Virus record (IMG/VR): IMGVR_UViG_3300020595_000151
Coordinates: 1 to 28,022 of that record
Strand: one strand, 5' to 3'
DNA: 28,022 nucleotides
DNA from: a virus
The position numbers and the translations under genes are program-made. Below are positions 7,436 to 13,806 of the stretch, one piece after another; position 1 is the first letter of the stretch, and every line of letters starts with the position of its first letter. The notes below the pieces were generated by a model, which ran no database searches, was not told the DNA's origin, and saw only the letters and a list, made by a program, of their open reading frames with translations.

Positions 7436-8440
7436 ATGTCATTATTAGATTTATCAAAAAGCTATCGCCCGTTTGCGTACCCGTGGGCAGTAGAACTAAC
7501 AAAGAAACATGAAGAGATTCATTGGGTAGAAGATGAGGCAGAATTGAGCGAAGACGTTCAAGATTGGAAAACAAAATTAAGTGAAGATGAAAAAGAATTC
7601 GTAACACAAATTTTAAGACTGTTCACGCAGTCTGACGTACAAGTAGGTGAGAACTATCACGAACTGATGATTCCTAGATTCAAGAATAATGAAATCCGTA
7701 ATATGCTTGCATCATTCGCTAATCGTGAAGGTGTGCATCAACGTGCATATGCTTTGCTGAATGATACTTTAGGTTTGCCTGACGAAGAGTTTCATTCTTT
7801 TCTAGAGTACTCAGAGATGGCAGATAAGCTAGACTTTATGAAAGAAGGTAACATTAACTCTCATACAGGTCTTGCTCTAGTTGTAGCTCAGTCGGTATTC
7901 AACGAGGGAATGTCGTTATTCGCATCCTTTGTTATGCTATTGAACTTTCAACGTTTCGGTAAGATGAAGGGTATGGGAACTATCGTTGAATGGTCTATTC
8001 GTGACGAGACTATGCACGTTCAAGGTAATGCTAAATTATTCCGTGAATTTGTAGAAGAGCATCCACGTATTGTGAATGATGAGTTAAAATCTAAAGTCTA
8101 CGAGATGGCATCAAACGCTGTTACTTTAGAAGACAAGTTTATCAAGCTTGCATTCGCAGGTAAAGATCAAGAGGGTATTACAGAGAAAGAAGTGAAGCAG
8201 TATATTCGACATATCGCTGATCGTAGATTATTACAGTTAGGCATGAAGCCTAAATTTGGCGTGAAAGAGAATCCTATGCCTTGGCTAGATTGGGTACTGA
8301 ACGGTGCTTCACATGACAACTTCTTTGAGAAGCGTGTGACCGAGTACTCTGTTAATGGTATGGAAGGTGATTGGGGCTGGGATGACAATGCGTCCGAAGG
8401 CGAAGTCTGTGGTTTAGACGGTAATGGTTGTCCAGCTTAA
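7436..8440 (+). CDS. nrdB: Ribonucleotide reductase small subunit
   Basis: Houses the di-metal site and tyrosyl radical used by NrdA. 334 residues. The class Ia-type ligands are all present: Asp in QSDVQVGENYH, Glu and His in REGVHQRAY (the Tyr sits in the radical position), Glu in FNEGMSLF, and Glu/His in WSIRDETMHV. The C-terminal tail ends VCGLDGNGCPA, with two cysteines (325 and 332) instead of the acidic-aromatic ending typical of NrdB tails. The start is preceded by AAAGGAAAG. It is followed at 18 bases by dCMP deaminase. Confidence 0.95.
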   Translation: MSLLDLSKSYRPFAYPWAVELTKKHEEIHWVEDEAELSEDVQDWKTKLSEDEKEFVTQILRLFTQSDVQVGENYHELMIPRFKNNEIRNMLASFANREGVHQRAYALLNDTLGLPDEEFHSFLEYSEMADKLDFMKEGNINSHTGLALVVAQSVFNEGMSLFASFVMLLNFQRFGKMKGMGTIVEWSIRDETMHVQGNAKLFREFVEEHPRIVNDELKSKVYEMASNAVTLEDKFIKLAFAGKDQEGITEKEVKQYIRHIADRRLLQLGMKPKFGVKENPMPWLDWVLNGASHDNFFEKRVTEYSVNGMEGDWGWDDNASEGEVCGLDGNGCPA

Positions 8441-8458
8441 CTAAAACAGGATTATATT

Positions 8459-8908
8459 ATGAATAAGTGGCAGAGTGCTTACATGGACACAGCAGAGAGG
8501 TTCGCCTCTCTGTCAACTGCTAAACGATTGAAAGTTGGTTCGCTTGTTGTGAAAGACAATCGAATCATCTCAATTGGATATAATGGTATGCCTTCTGGTT
8601 GGACTAATGAGTGTGAGTATGAAGTTGAAGATGAACTGCCAACTGGTCAACCAGCAGAAAATGAAGTATATAAACTTAGAACAAAACCGGAAGTCATTCA
8701 CGCAGAAGCAAATGCGATTTCTAAACTAGCTGGATCAAACGACAGTGGTAAAGATGCAACGATGTATGTTACACATGCTCCTTGTACAGAATGTGCTAAA
8801 CTGATTTACGGCACAGGTATTACTAACGTTTTTTATAAGCATAAGTATAGGGATGAAAATGGCATTAATTTTCTAGAACAATGTAATATAAAGGTTGAAC
8901 AATTATGA
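8459..8908 (+). CDS. cd: dCMP deaminase
   Basis: Deaminates dCMP to dUMP, the substrate of thymidylate synthase. 149 residues; zinc-binding and catalytic residues are His81 and Glu83 (VIHAEANA) and Cys109/Cys112 (APCTEC). The N-terminal part (AKRLKVGSLVVKDNRI, GYNGMPSGW) is typical of this family; T4 dCMP deaminase is somewhat longer (193 residues). The stop overlaps the next start by four bases (ATGA). Confidence 0.93.
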   Translation: MNKWQSAYMDTAERFASLSTAKRLKVGSLVVKDNRIISIGYNGMPSGWTNECEYEVEDELPTGQPAENEVYKLRTKPEVIHAEANAISKLAGSNDSGKDATMYVTHAPCTECAKLIYGTGITNVFYKHKYRDENGINFLEQCNIKVEQL

Positions 8909-9072
8909 AGAGACAGGATTTACTTTGCGAATATTGCGACAGTGAATGCACAGTAGAAACTCTCAACATGGAAGATCCAATTATTTTTTGTCCAATATGC
9001 GGATCTGAAGTAGAGTACACTGAAGAAGAGTTTGAGAACTGGGACGAGCAAAATGAAGAGGGATGGAATTAA
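8905..9072 (+). CDS. Small zinc-ribbon protein
   Basis: A 55-residue protein. Two CxxC knuckles, CEYC (8-11) and CPICG (29-33), form a zinc ribbon; the second half is strongly acidic (EEEFENWDEQNEE). It overlaps the dCMP deaminase stop by ATGA and is followed directly by the GTG of the next gene, so it is translated as part of the operon. Such ribbons bind nucleic acid or RNA polymerase in other phage proteins, but a partner here is unknown. Confidence 0.8.
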   Translation: MKRQDLLCEYCDSECTVETLNMEDPIIFCPICGSEVEYTEEEFENWDEQNEEGWN

Positions 9073-9486
9073 GTGTGGTATTTAAACAACGTAGAATTCA
9101 CTAGTGATATGATTGGTGACTATGTTGGCTTTGTGTATGTCATCACCGACCTCTTAAATAAGAAGAAGTATGTAGGAAAGAAACTATTTCAATCCAAACG
9201 TACATTGCCTCCATTGAAAGGTAAGACAAGAAAACGCAAGGTCATTAAAGAGTCTGATTGGATGACTTATTATGGATCGAGTGAAGAAGTCAAGCTACTG
9301 GTTGAAGAGCATGGTAGCAAAGCCTTTCTTAGAGAAATCATACACTTGTGCGACACTCGTGGCACTATGTCTTATCTCGAGGCAAAAGAACAGTTTGATA
9401 GAGAAGTCCTTCTATCTGATGATTATTATAACGGCATTATTAACTGCAAGATACACCGAACACATGTATCGAAGCTGAAAGGATAA
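9073..9486 (+). CDS. SegE-like GIY-YIG endonuclease
   Basis: 137 residues. The GIY-YIG-like core is GFVYVITDLLNKKKYVGKK (18-36); downstream come DWMTYYGSS, the FLREIIHLC helix and EAKEQFDREVLL, with the likely catalytic Glu in EAKEQ. This is the arrangement of the T4 SegE-like family common in T4-like phages. In T4, Seg proteins cut DNA and spread their own genes; whether this copy is a mobile gene or a domesticated nuclease cannot be told. It starts with GTG immediately after the previous stop, and is not inserted within another gene. Confidence 0.75.
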   Translation: MWYLNNVEFTSDMIGDYVGFVYVITDLLNKKKYVGKKLFQSKRTLPPLKGKTRKRKVIKESDWMTYYGSSEEVKLLVEEHGSKAFLREIIHLCDTRGTMSYLEAKEQFDREVLLSDDYYNGIINCKIHRTHVSKLKG

Positions 9487-9492
9487 TATACT

Positions 9493-9735
9493 ATGTATGT
9501 AATTTATGGATCTTACAATTGTGGATACTGTAGTCACGCTAAATCTTTACTGATGGAAAGAGGGTTAGACTATAAGTATGTTGATCTTACTGAGATCGAA
9601 GAGTGTGATCAAGAGAGTCTGATGAAAATTGCAGGCGTTAGATTCAGAACAGTACCGCAAATATTTACTCAAGAAGAAAGCAAGATGGTATATGTTGGTG
9701 GGTTTAATGAACTAAGGGAATCGCTCAATGGTTGA
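9493..9735 (+). CDS. nrdC: Glutaredoxin
   Basis: An 80-residue thiol-disulfide carrier, probably an electron donor to ribonucleotide reductase. Active site CGYC (11-14) after the first beta strand (MYVIYGS), cis-Pro loop TVPQIF, and GG in VYVGGFNEL. It overlaps the following SET-domain gene by 8 bases. The window encodes two further glutaredoxin modules, in NrdA and at 20903. Confidence 0.9.
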   Translation: MYVIYGSYNCGYCSHAKSLLMERGLDYKYVDLTEIEECDQESLMKIAGVRFRTVPQIFTQEESKMVYVGGFNELRESLNG

Positions 9736-10033
9736 AGAGATGTACCTACCACTGCCATCAACAGTAACCATAAAGAAGTCTAGTGTTCATGGATTAGGTC
9801 TTTGGTGTATAGAGAAGATAGAAGAAGGACAAGAGTTAGGACTATCTCACTTTTATTGGGGAGATAGACTTATGCGTACACCTTTAGGTGCTTTTTACAA
9901 TCATAGTACCACTGATGACAATATTGAAAAGCTAAGAAAAGATAGTCGTTACTTTATGGTAGCTAAACGTGCTATTTGGCCCGGTGAAGAAATTTTATGT
10001 AACTATACTTTCTATGATCCAACTCAGCAATAG
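9728..10033 (+). CDS. SET-domain lysine methyltransferase-like protein
   Basis: 101 residues, about the size of a minimal SET domain. Visible motifs are VHGLGLW (20-26, the SAM-site GxG strand), FYNHS (56-60, the NHS motif that contacts SAM), and GEEILCNY (86-93) with the catalytic-type Tyr93. No pre- or post-SET cysteines are present. It overlaps the glutaredoxin gene. SET proteins methylate lysines on proteins; a bacterial or phage target is not known from the sequence. Its 3' end overlaps by 10 bases the minus-strand gene that converges on it. Confidence 0.8.
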   Translation: MVEEMYLPLPSTVTIKKSSVHGLGLWCIEKIEEGQELGLSHFYWGDRLMRTPLGAFYNHSTTDDNIEKLRKDSRYFMVAKRAIWPGEEILCNYTFYDPTQQ

Positions 10034-10188
10034 TATCCACTACAGCTAACACTTCTTTGAATAAAGAGGTATATCATCATTCCCGTAAAGATTATGGTGA
10101 GTGCAAGACCGTACCAAGTTTCACTTTCTGACCAATCTTGACCTGCTTGTATTTGTTTTCTAGATTTGCCTTTGGGCTCTTCACTCAC
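10024..10188 (-). CDS. Small single-pass membrane protein downstream of lipase
   Basis: A 54-residue minus-strand gene. It starts at GTG (10188-10186), overlapping the lipase stop by 8 bases (GTGAGTGA), and stops at 10024-10026. The N-terminal 24 residues are polar and basic (SEEPKGKSRKQIQAGQDW), then comes one membrane segment (WYGLALTIIFTGMMIYLFI, about 25-43) and a short tail containing two Cys. Coupling to the lipase suggests a joint role at the membrane, for example in lysis or as an anchor, but that is inference. Confidence 0.7.
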   Translation of the reverse strand: MSEEPKGKSRKQIQAGQDWSESETWYGLALTIIFTGMMIYLFIQRSVSCSGYYC

Positions 10189-10948
10189 TATCTGCATTAC
10201 CTATGTGTTTGATATATTCATCGATACTGTGATCAGAGAAGCTATCTATCTTACCTTGCTTCAATCCCATCCAGAGTCCACGTAATTTATCTTTAACTCT
10301 TTGCCATCCAGTAGGATTGCGAACTTGACCATATGCATTGATGTAGTGTTCTATTCCGTGATGTTTATATCCCATAATTCTTAAAGGAACAGTCGTTACG
10401 ATATCGTTATTGTTTCTCCAACGATGATGTGTGACACTCAATGACTTGCAATATCCACTCCATCCAACTCTAGGAGAGCCATAAGTATACACCGCCGCAG
10501 GACTAGTTAGTGTGTCATCTAACTTACATCTAGAGGCCATAACAGTTGCCATTGCGGCACCTAAAGAGTGACCACAGAACCAAAGATTTTTCTTAGCGTT
10601 TACCGTTCTTGCGATGTCTTCAATGATCATGGGCCATAGATCATCTACCTCAGTTTTGAATCCCTTGTGAACTCTAGATACTGTTTCTGCCAAAACTGGA
10701 AATGCTTTAAGATCGGCTTTGATATCGCCAAATTCAGTTGGCTGAGTGCCTCTGCAAGCGATGACTAGATCGTGTTTGTTTTGGAATCTATATGCTTGTG
10801 CTCCGTCTCTATCATAAAATTCTGTTGTGGTAAAGCCTAATGCTCTGGCAGCCTTACTTGCTTCAGATGGATCAAAGTAGGCAATCTGTGACAATTTTGC
10901 AAATAGCAGTGAGCGAGATAGTACGTTTTGTAAAGTGATTTGGGTCAT
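10181..10948 (-). CDS. Lipase, class 3 alpha/beta hydrolase
   Basis: A 255-residue fungal-type (class 3) lipase. The oxyanion region is RGTQ (66-69), the nucleophile elbow is GHSLGAA (Ser128), the acid is Asp182 in NNNDIVTTVP and the base is His240 in SDHSIDEY: a complete triad. It has no clear signal peptide. The site AGGAG (10961-10957) precedes ATG, and a late promoter lies just upstream on the same strand. It is one of only two minus-strand genes found. A late lipase could attack host membrane lipids at lysis; acting on phospholipids is a guess from the family. Confidence 0.9.
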   Translation of the reverse strand: MTQITLQNVLSRSLLFAKLSQIAYFDPSEASKAARALGFTTTEFYDRDGAQAYRFQNKHDLVIACRGTQPTEFGDIKADLKAFPVLAETVSRVHKGFKTEVDDLWPMIIEDIARTVNAKKNLWFCGHSLGAAMATVMASRCKLDDTLTSPAAVYTYGSPRVGWSGYCKSLSVTHHRWRNNNDIVTTVPLRIMGYKHHGIEHYINAYGQVRNPTGWQRVKDKLRGLWMGLKQGKIDSFSDHSIDEYIKHIGNADSE

Positions 10949-10970
10949 AATTATTTCTCCTATATCTATT

Positions 10971-10978
10971 TATTTATA
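10971..10978 (-). promoter_or_regulatory. Minus-strand late promoter for lipase
   Basis: TATTTATA on the plus strand is an exact TATAAATA on the minus strand. By T4 geometry RNA would start near 10965, giving a leader of about 17 bases that contains the lipase ribosome binding site. Confidence 0.75.
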
Positions 10979-10988
10979 AAAAAAGACT

Positions 10989-11017
10989 TGACAAATAACA
11001 GATTATAGTGTACTATG
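10989..11017 (+). promoter_or_regulatory. Sigma70-like promoter for 11051 gene
   Basis: TTGACA (10989-10994), 17 bp, TACTAT (11012-11017), with a run of A before the -35 box. Its -35 box lies only 10 bp from the divergent minus-strand late promoter. Confidence 0.8.
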
Positions 11018-11050
11018 TAATAAGTAAATCATAACTCAAGGACTATAATA

Positions 11051-11263
11051 ATGTTAAATGAGAATGAGATATCATCGGTAGTTGAATCACTCAAGCTACC
11101 AGAAATAAGCAACTTTAGACTCTTTGTTCTGAACATGTGGGAAGATCATAAAGAAGAGGTATTTACTTGGACTAAAACTCCAGTAAATTATACATCAGAA
11201 GAGTACTTCAATAATAACAAGTGGTACCTTAAAACACTATATAAGAAACGATCATCAAAGTAG
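11051..11263 (+). CDS. Small protein, unknown function
   Basis: 70 residues, with AAGGA upstream of ATG. Amphipathic N-terminus, then an aromatic and basic C-terminal part (EEYFNNNKWYLKTLYKK) that resembles a recurring phage motif. It is the first gene after its own promoter and is followed at 9 bases by a small membrane protein. No function can be assigned. Confidence 0.75.
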   Translation: MLNENEISSVVESLKLPEISNFRLFVLNMWEDHKEEVFTWTKTPVNYTSEEYFNNNKWYLKTLYKKRSSK

Positions 11264-11272
11264 GAAAAGCTT

Positions 11273-11440
11273 ATGTTATTAGATGCTATACTTACAGTTT
11301 TTGGAATAGTTGTTTGTGCTATATTTTGTAGAGGTTTATACTTGGCAGAAGTAGCTCATAGTGCTAGAAGACAGGCATATTATGATGGCACACATGATTA
11401 TTATGGAAATAAAATTGAAAAAAGTGAAGAAAATGGTTGA
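11273..11440 (+). CDS. Small membrane protein
   Basis: 55 residues, with AGGAAA upstream of ATG. One N-terminal membrane segment (AILTVFGIVVCAIFCRGLYLA, about 5-25), then a polar tail with Tyr-rich QAYYDGTHDYYG. Its stop codon lies inside the -35 box of the next promoter (11437-11442), a very compact arrangement. Function unknown. Confidence 0.65.
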   Translation: MLLDAILTVFGIVVCAIFCRGLYLAEVAHSARRQAYYDGTHDYYGNKIEKSEENG

Positions 11441-11465
11441 CAATGCCATATAGTTCGTCTATAGT
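11437..11465 (+). promoter_or_regulatory. Sigma70-like promoter for 11497 gene
   Basis: TTGACA (11437-11442), 17 bp, TATAGT (11460-11465). The -35 box overlaps the stop codon of the preceding gene. Confidence 0.75.
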
Positions 11466-11496
11466 ATAAGAGTAATAAAGAGAAAGAGATAAAACT

Positions 11497-11751
11497 ATGA
11501 TCAACTATTTAAGCGCCTCAGACAGTCAACTTCAACTTTGGGACGATGCAGGCATCGTTGCCTCAAGTTCAGATGCCCTTATCCTATCCAACCTTATTCA
11601 CGATAACGGTGGTCTAGCTGATGAGATTTTTGCTTCTTCATCAATGGACTTTGCCTCAGAAGAAGGCTTTGCAACTGATGATGGTGCCAAAGAGTTATTT
11701 GAGTCAGCAGTTAGTCTATATAATGACCTTTTAATGATTAATAATGGTTGA
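11497..11751 (+). CDS. Small acidic protein
   Basis: 84 residues, very acidic (many Asp/Glu, almost no Lys or Arg), Ser-rich, with GLADEIFASSSMDFA in the middle. It has its own promoter and an AAAGAGAAAGAG leader. Small acidic phage proteins sometimes bind host proteins as DNA mimics, but nothing here proves that. Function unknown. Confidence 0.75.
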   Translation: MINYLSASDSQLQLWDDAGIVASSSDALILSNLIHDNGGLADEIFASSSMDFASEEGFATDDGAKELFESAVSLYNDLLMINNG

Positions 11752-11775
11752 CATTACTGCCAGTTGTGCTATAAT
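11748..11775 (+). promoter_or_regulatory. Sigma70-like promoter for 11810 gene
   Basis: TTGACA (11748-11753), 16 bp, TATAAT (11770-11775). The -35 box overlaps the stop of the preceding gene. Confidence 0.85.
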
Positions 11776-11809
11776 ACTTGTATAAACTAAAGAAATGAGA
11801 GAATATATT

Positions 11810-12148
11810 ATGATGAATGAGCAAATTGAAAAACTGATCGAAGCAATCAAGACTGACTACCTTAACTGGACAAGTCGTTCTGCTGACTACGAGTTGACTG
11901 ATATCAACAAAAAGATGATAGCTGAGTTCAACGAAGGTCTTTCTGTCACTGAAGGACAGAAGTATATCAAGATTCTCAGTAGAGGCAGTGTTTGGGGCTT
12001 TGTTGTTAAAGTTACTAACGATAAGCTGTTCAAGCAAGGTGATATCTTGAAAGCCGCTGGATACAATGCTCCTGCGAGAAACAAGCCAAGAGGAAACATC
12101 CTTGACGGTGGTTATTCAATCCAATGGACTGGTCCTAGATACCTCTAA
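11810..12148 (+). CDS. Conserved T4-like phage protein, unknown function
   Basis: 112 residues from ATG at 11810. The in-frame ATG at 11795 is rejected because it would leave a leader of only about a dozen bases without a binding site, whereas GAGAG precedes 11810. Conserved-looking parts are KYIKILSRGSVWGFVVKV, the GDILKAAGYNAPARNKPRGN stretch, and IQWTGPRYL. This family recurs in marine T4-like phages without known function. It is a single-gene unit between two promoters. Confidence 0.8.
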   Translation: MMNEQIEKLIEAIKTDYLNWTSRSADYELTDINKKMIAEFNEGLSVTEGQKYIKILSRGSVWGFVVKVTNDKLFKQGDILKAAGYNAPARNKPRGNILDGGYSIQWTGPRYL

Positions 12149-12156
12149 GAAAAAGT

Positions 12157-12180
12157 CAGGAACTCTTAAAAAAGTTCTTG
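12157..12180 (+). other. Stem-loop overlapping the next -35 box
   Basis: CAGGAACT (12157-12164) pairs with AGTTCTTG (12173-12180), 8 bp with one G-U pair and an A-rich 8-base loop. It follows the stop of the preceding gene and its 3' arm overlaps the following TTGACA. It may mark an mRNA end; there is no U-run, so it is not a standard terminator. Confidence 0.45.
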
Positions 12181-12206
12181 ACATTGTTTCCGGGATGTCG
12201 TATAAT
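12178..12206 (+). promoter_or_regulatory. Sigma70-like promoter for HD hydrolase
   Basis: TTGACA (12178-12183), 17 bp, TATAAT (12201-12206): perfect consensus with optimal spacing, among the strongest promoters in the window. Confidence 0.88.
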
Positions 12207-12232
12207 AGACATCTAATTGAGAGAGAATGAGT

Positions 12233-12739
12233 ATGTACGAAGCGTTAAAATTTGCCACTGAAATGCACGAAGGGCAGATAAGAAAATATGATGGGGGTGC
12301 CTACATTGAGCACCCAATTGCTGTTGCTGATCTTGTAGAAGAGCATATGGACTTTATGGGTTTCGAAGAAGAAGCTGTTCAGACTGCTATACAGATTGCC
12401 ATACTTCATGATACAGTTGAAGACACCCCGGCTACTATAGAAATGATAGAAGAAAAGTTCGGGACTGAGATTGCTCAAGGTGTCTGGTTTCTTACTAAGT
12501 GCCCTGACTATGTGGGTAACAGAGCAGTCAGAAAAAAGATTTGCGAAGCTAGGTTAGCGAATGCTCCAGAAGTTATTAAGATTATTAAGACTTTTGACAT
12601 GATGCATAACGCAACGACTATTGCTGAAAACGACCCTAAGTTTTGGGAAGTGTTTAAGAAAGAGACGATTGAATTGCTTAAAGCAATGGAGACTCAAAGC
12701 ATTTGGGTCGAAGCAGGAGGAACTGATATCTATGTATGA
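12233..12739 (+). CDS. SpoT/Mesh1-like HD hydrolase
   Basis: 168 residues from ATG at 12233, about the size of a single (p)ppGpp hydrolase domain. ATG at 12227 is in frame but too close to the GAGAGAG site. Motifs in order: HEGQIRK (His12), YIEHP (His27), the signature LHDTVEDT (His59, Asp60, Glu63, Asp64) and KTFDMMHN (Asp122), matching the metal and catalytic residues of the SpoT/Mesh1 family. No synthetase, TGS or ACT domain is present. The likely reaction is removal of the 3' pyrophosphate of ppGpp; another nucleotide substrate is possible. A perfect sigma70-like promoter suggests early expression. Confidence 0.8.
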   Translation: MYEALKFATEMHEGQIRKYDGGAYIEHPIAVADLVEEHMDFMGFEEEAVQTAIQIAILHDTVEDTPATIEMIEEKFGTEIAQGVWFLTKCPDYVGNRAVRKKICEARLANAPEVIKIIKTFDMMHNATTIAENDPKFWEVFKKETIELLKAMETQSIWVEAGGTDIYV

Positions 12740-12863
12740 AGATGAAACTCTAGAGGCTATGGTCTTAAAAGATATTAAAAGTTGGGCAGGCGCCAGATAC
12801 CATAAGCAATGCCACCCATCCCTCTTCAACGAATATTGGGTAATGAGACTAGGACTTAAGTAA
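12732..12863 (+). CDS. Very small protein coupled to HD hydrolase
   Basis: 43 residues (MYEDETLEAMVLKDIKSW then an aromatic basic part). ATG overlaps the HD hydrolase stop by 8 bases, and AGGAGGA lies 10-11 bases before it, a strong binding site that argues for real translation. A longer in-frame opening to 12621 exists but has no such site. It ends 6 bases before a tRNA. Function unknown. Confidence 0.65.
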   Translation: MYEDETLEAMVLKDIKSWAGARYHKQCHPSLFNEYWVMRLGLK

Positions 12864-12869
12864 GCTTTA

Positions 12870-12946
12870 GTCTCCTTAGCTCAGTTGGATAGAGCAACGG
12901 CCTTCTAAGCCGTAGGTCGCAGGTTCGAATCCTGCAGGGGACGCCA
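12870..12946 (+). tRNA. tRNA-Arg (anticodon TCT)
   Basis: Full cloverleaf. Acceptor GTCTCCT pairs with AGGGGAC (one G-U), D arm GCTC/GAGC, anticodon stem ACGGC/GCCGT with loop CTTCTAA (anticodon TCT at 12904-12906), T arm GCAGG-TTCGAAT-CCTGC, discriminator G, CCA encoded at 12944-12946. It reads AGA (and AGG by wobble). AGA is frequent in this phage's genes. It is probably cut from the mRNA of the HD hydrolase unit. Confidence 0.97.
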
Positions 12947-12968
12947 AAATAAAAACGAAAGAGAAACT

Positions 12969-13262
12969 ATGAGACAATATATTTACGATAGCTGGAACGT
13001 TGTTATGGATCACAACAAGAATCCATTAAGTTCCATTAACAATATTGCAGTACGTCATATGATTATGCAAGTACTGGCATGGATGTGGGTAATAACATTT
13101 ACTATTGCATCTGGTACGTGGGCATACATTGGCATCAATGCCATTGTGCATTCAGTGTTACTTGGGGCAGTAGTGATTACTGTTGCCACTTTTGAAACAG
13201 CAAAACGCAAGCCCGAATTTTTTAATGGTAATGGACGTGGAAGAGGTGGGGAGCATGAATAG
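12969..13262 (+). CDS. Membrane protein, copy 1 of a tandem paralogous pair
   Basis: 97 residues. After DSWNVVMDHNKNPLSSINN come two membrane segments (about MIMQVLAWMWVITFTIASGT and NAIVHSVLLGAVVITVATF) and a basic, Gly-rich tail. It shares DSWxxVMDxxxNPL, a MW-containing first segment and an IVxS..H..L..VIT second segment with the next gene. It overlaps that gene by 8 bases. Function unknown; both ends probably face the cytoplasm. Confidence 0.8.
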   Translation: MRQYIYDSWNVVMDHNKNPLSSINNIAVRHMIMQVLAWMWVITFTIASGTWAYIGINAIVHSVLLGAVVITVATFETAKRKPEFFNGNGRGRGGEHE

Positions 13263-13650
13263 ACCGAGTTTTTTTAGAAGATCAGTTATTTGGGTTGTTG
13301 ACAGCTGGAGATATGTAATGGATGTAAGATTCAATCCACTAAAGTATATTCCCGATCCAAGTTTACAGGCATATTTTATGCTAGTATTGTTTGTTATGTG
13401 GAGTGCATTCTTTGGCATCATGGCAGTATTTTATATGGGTCTTATTAACTATAGCATAGTGACAAGCATATTTGTGCATATGGCTATACTAATACCTATC
13501 GTGATTACTAATGCAATATTTGTAGATGCCGAGAGAGAAGGCAGTAGGTGGGTACAGGAATGGAGAGAAGAGCAGTCTAGATTTCTTCTCTTCACTAGAA
13601 GAGCTTCTAACGGAGTTAGAATACTTTGGGACATAGATAAGGAAGCTTGA
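13255..13650 (+). CDS. Membrane protein, copy 2 of a tandem paralogous pair
   Basis: 131 residues from ATG at 13255, which has GGTGGGGAG just upstream; the longer in-frame opening to 13183 is not used. VVDSWRYVMDVRFNPLKYI is followed by two membrane segments and a longer charged tail (AEREGSRWVQEWREEQSRF) than in copy 1. It aligns with copy 1 across the whole membrane part. Function unknown. Confidence 0.8.
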   Translation: MNRPSFFRRSVIWVVDSWRYVMDVRFNPLKYIPDPSLQAYFMLVLFVMWSAFFGIMAVFYMGLINYSIVTSIFVHMAILIPIVITNAIFVDAEREGSRWVQEWREEQSRFLLFTRRASNGVRILWDIDKEA

Positions 13651-13805
13651 ACACGAATAGAGAAAGCGGAGTATGGATACTTCGTGGATTACTGATGATA
13701 TGGTTATCCTTCTCAGTTAAGAACACTGACGATTTATATGGTGTAAGATATAGCATGAGAAATCTTGAAGAATGTAGAAAGGTAACAGACAAAGAAAGGA
13801 AGTAG
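13647..13805 (+). CDS. Small protein, probable paralog of the next gene
   Basis: 52 residues if translated from TTG at 13647 (overlapping the previous stop, with AAGGA 3-4 bases upstream); ATG at 13695 with GTGGA before it is an alternative 36-residue start. A hydrophobic N-terminal part (VWILRGLLMIWLSF) is followed by YGVRYSMRNLEECRK, which parallels YSVQAPNMVFPDLETCERM in the next gene. A degenerate or shortened copy is possible. Function unknown. Confidence 0.5.
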   Translation: MNTNRESGVWILRGLLMIWLSFSVKNTDDLYGVRYSMRNLEECRKVTDKERK

Positions 13806-13806
13806 A

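Noticed and set aside
7053-7607. 184-codon minus-strand opening across nrdA and nrdB
   Set aside because: Antisense to two clear genes, with odd composition (Leu/Ser/Pro-rich); a shadow frame.
10045-10075. Hairpin CTTCTTT-GAAT-AAAGAGG as a terminator
   Set aside because: It lies within the small minus-strand membrane gene and has no U-run on either strand.
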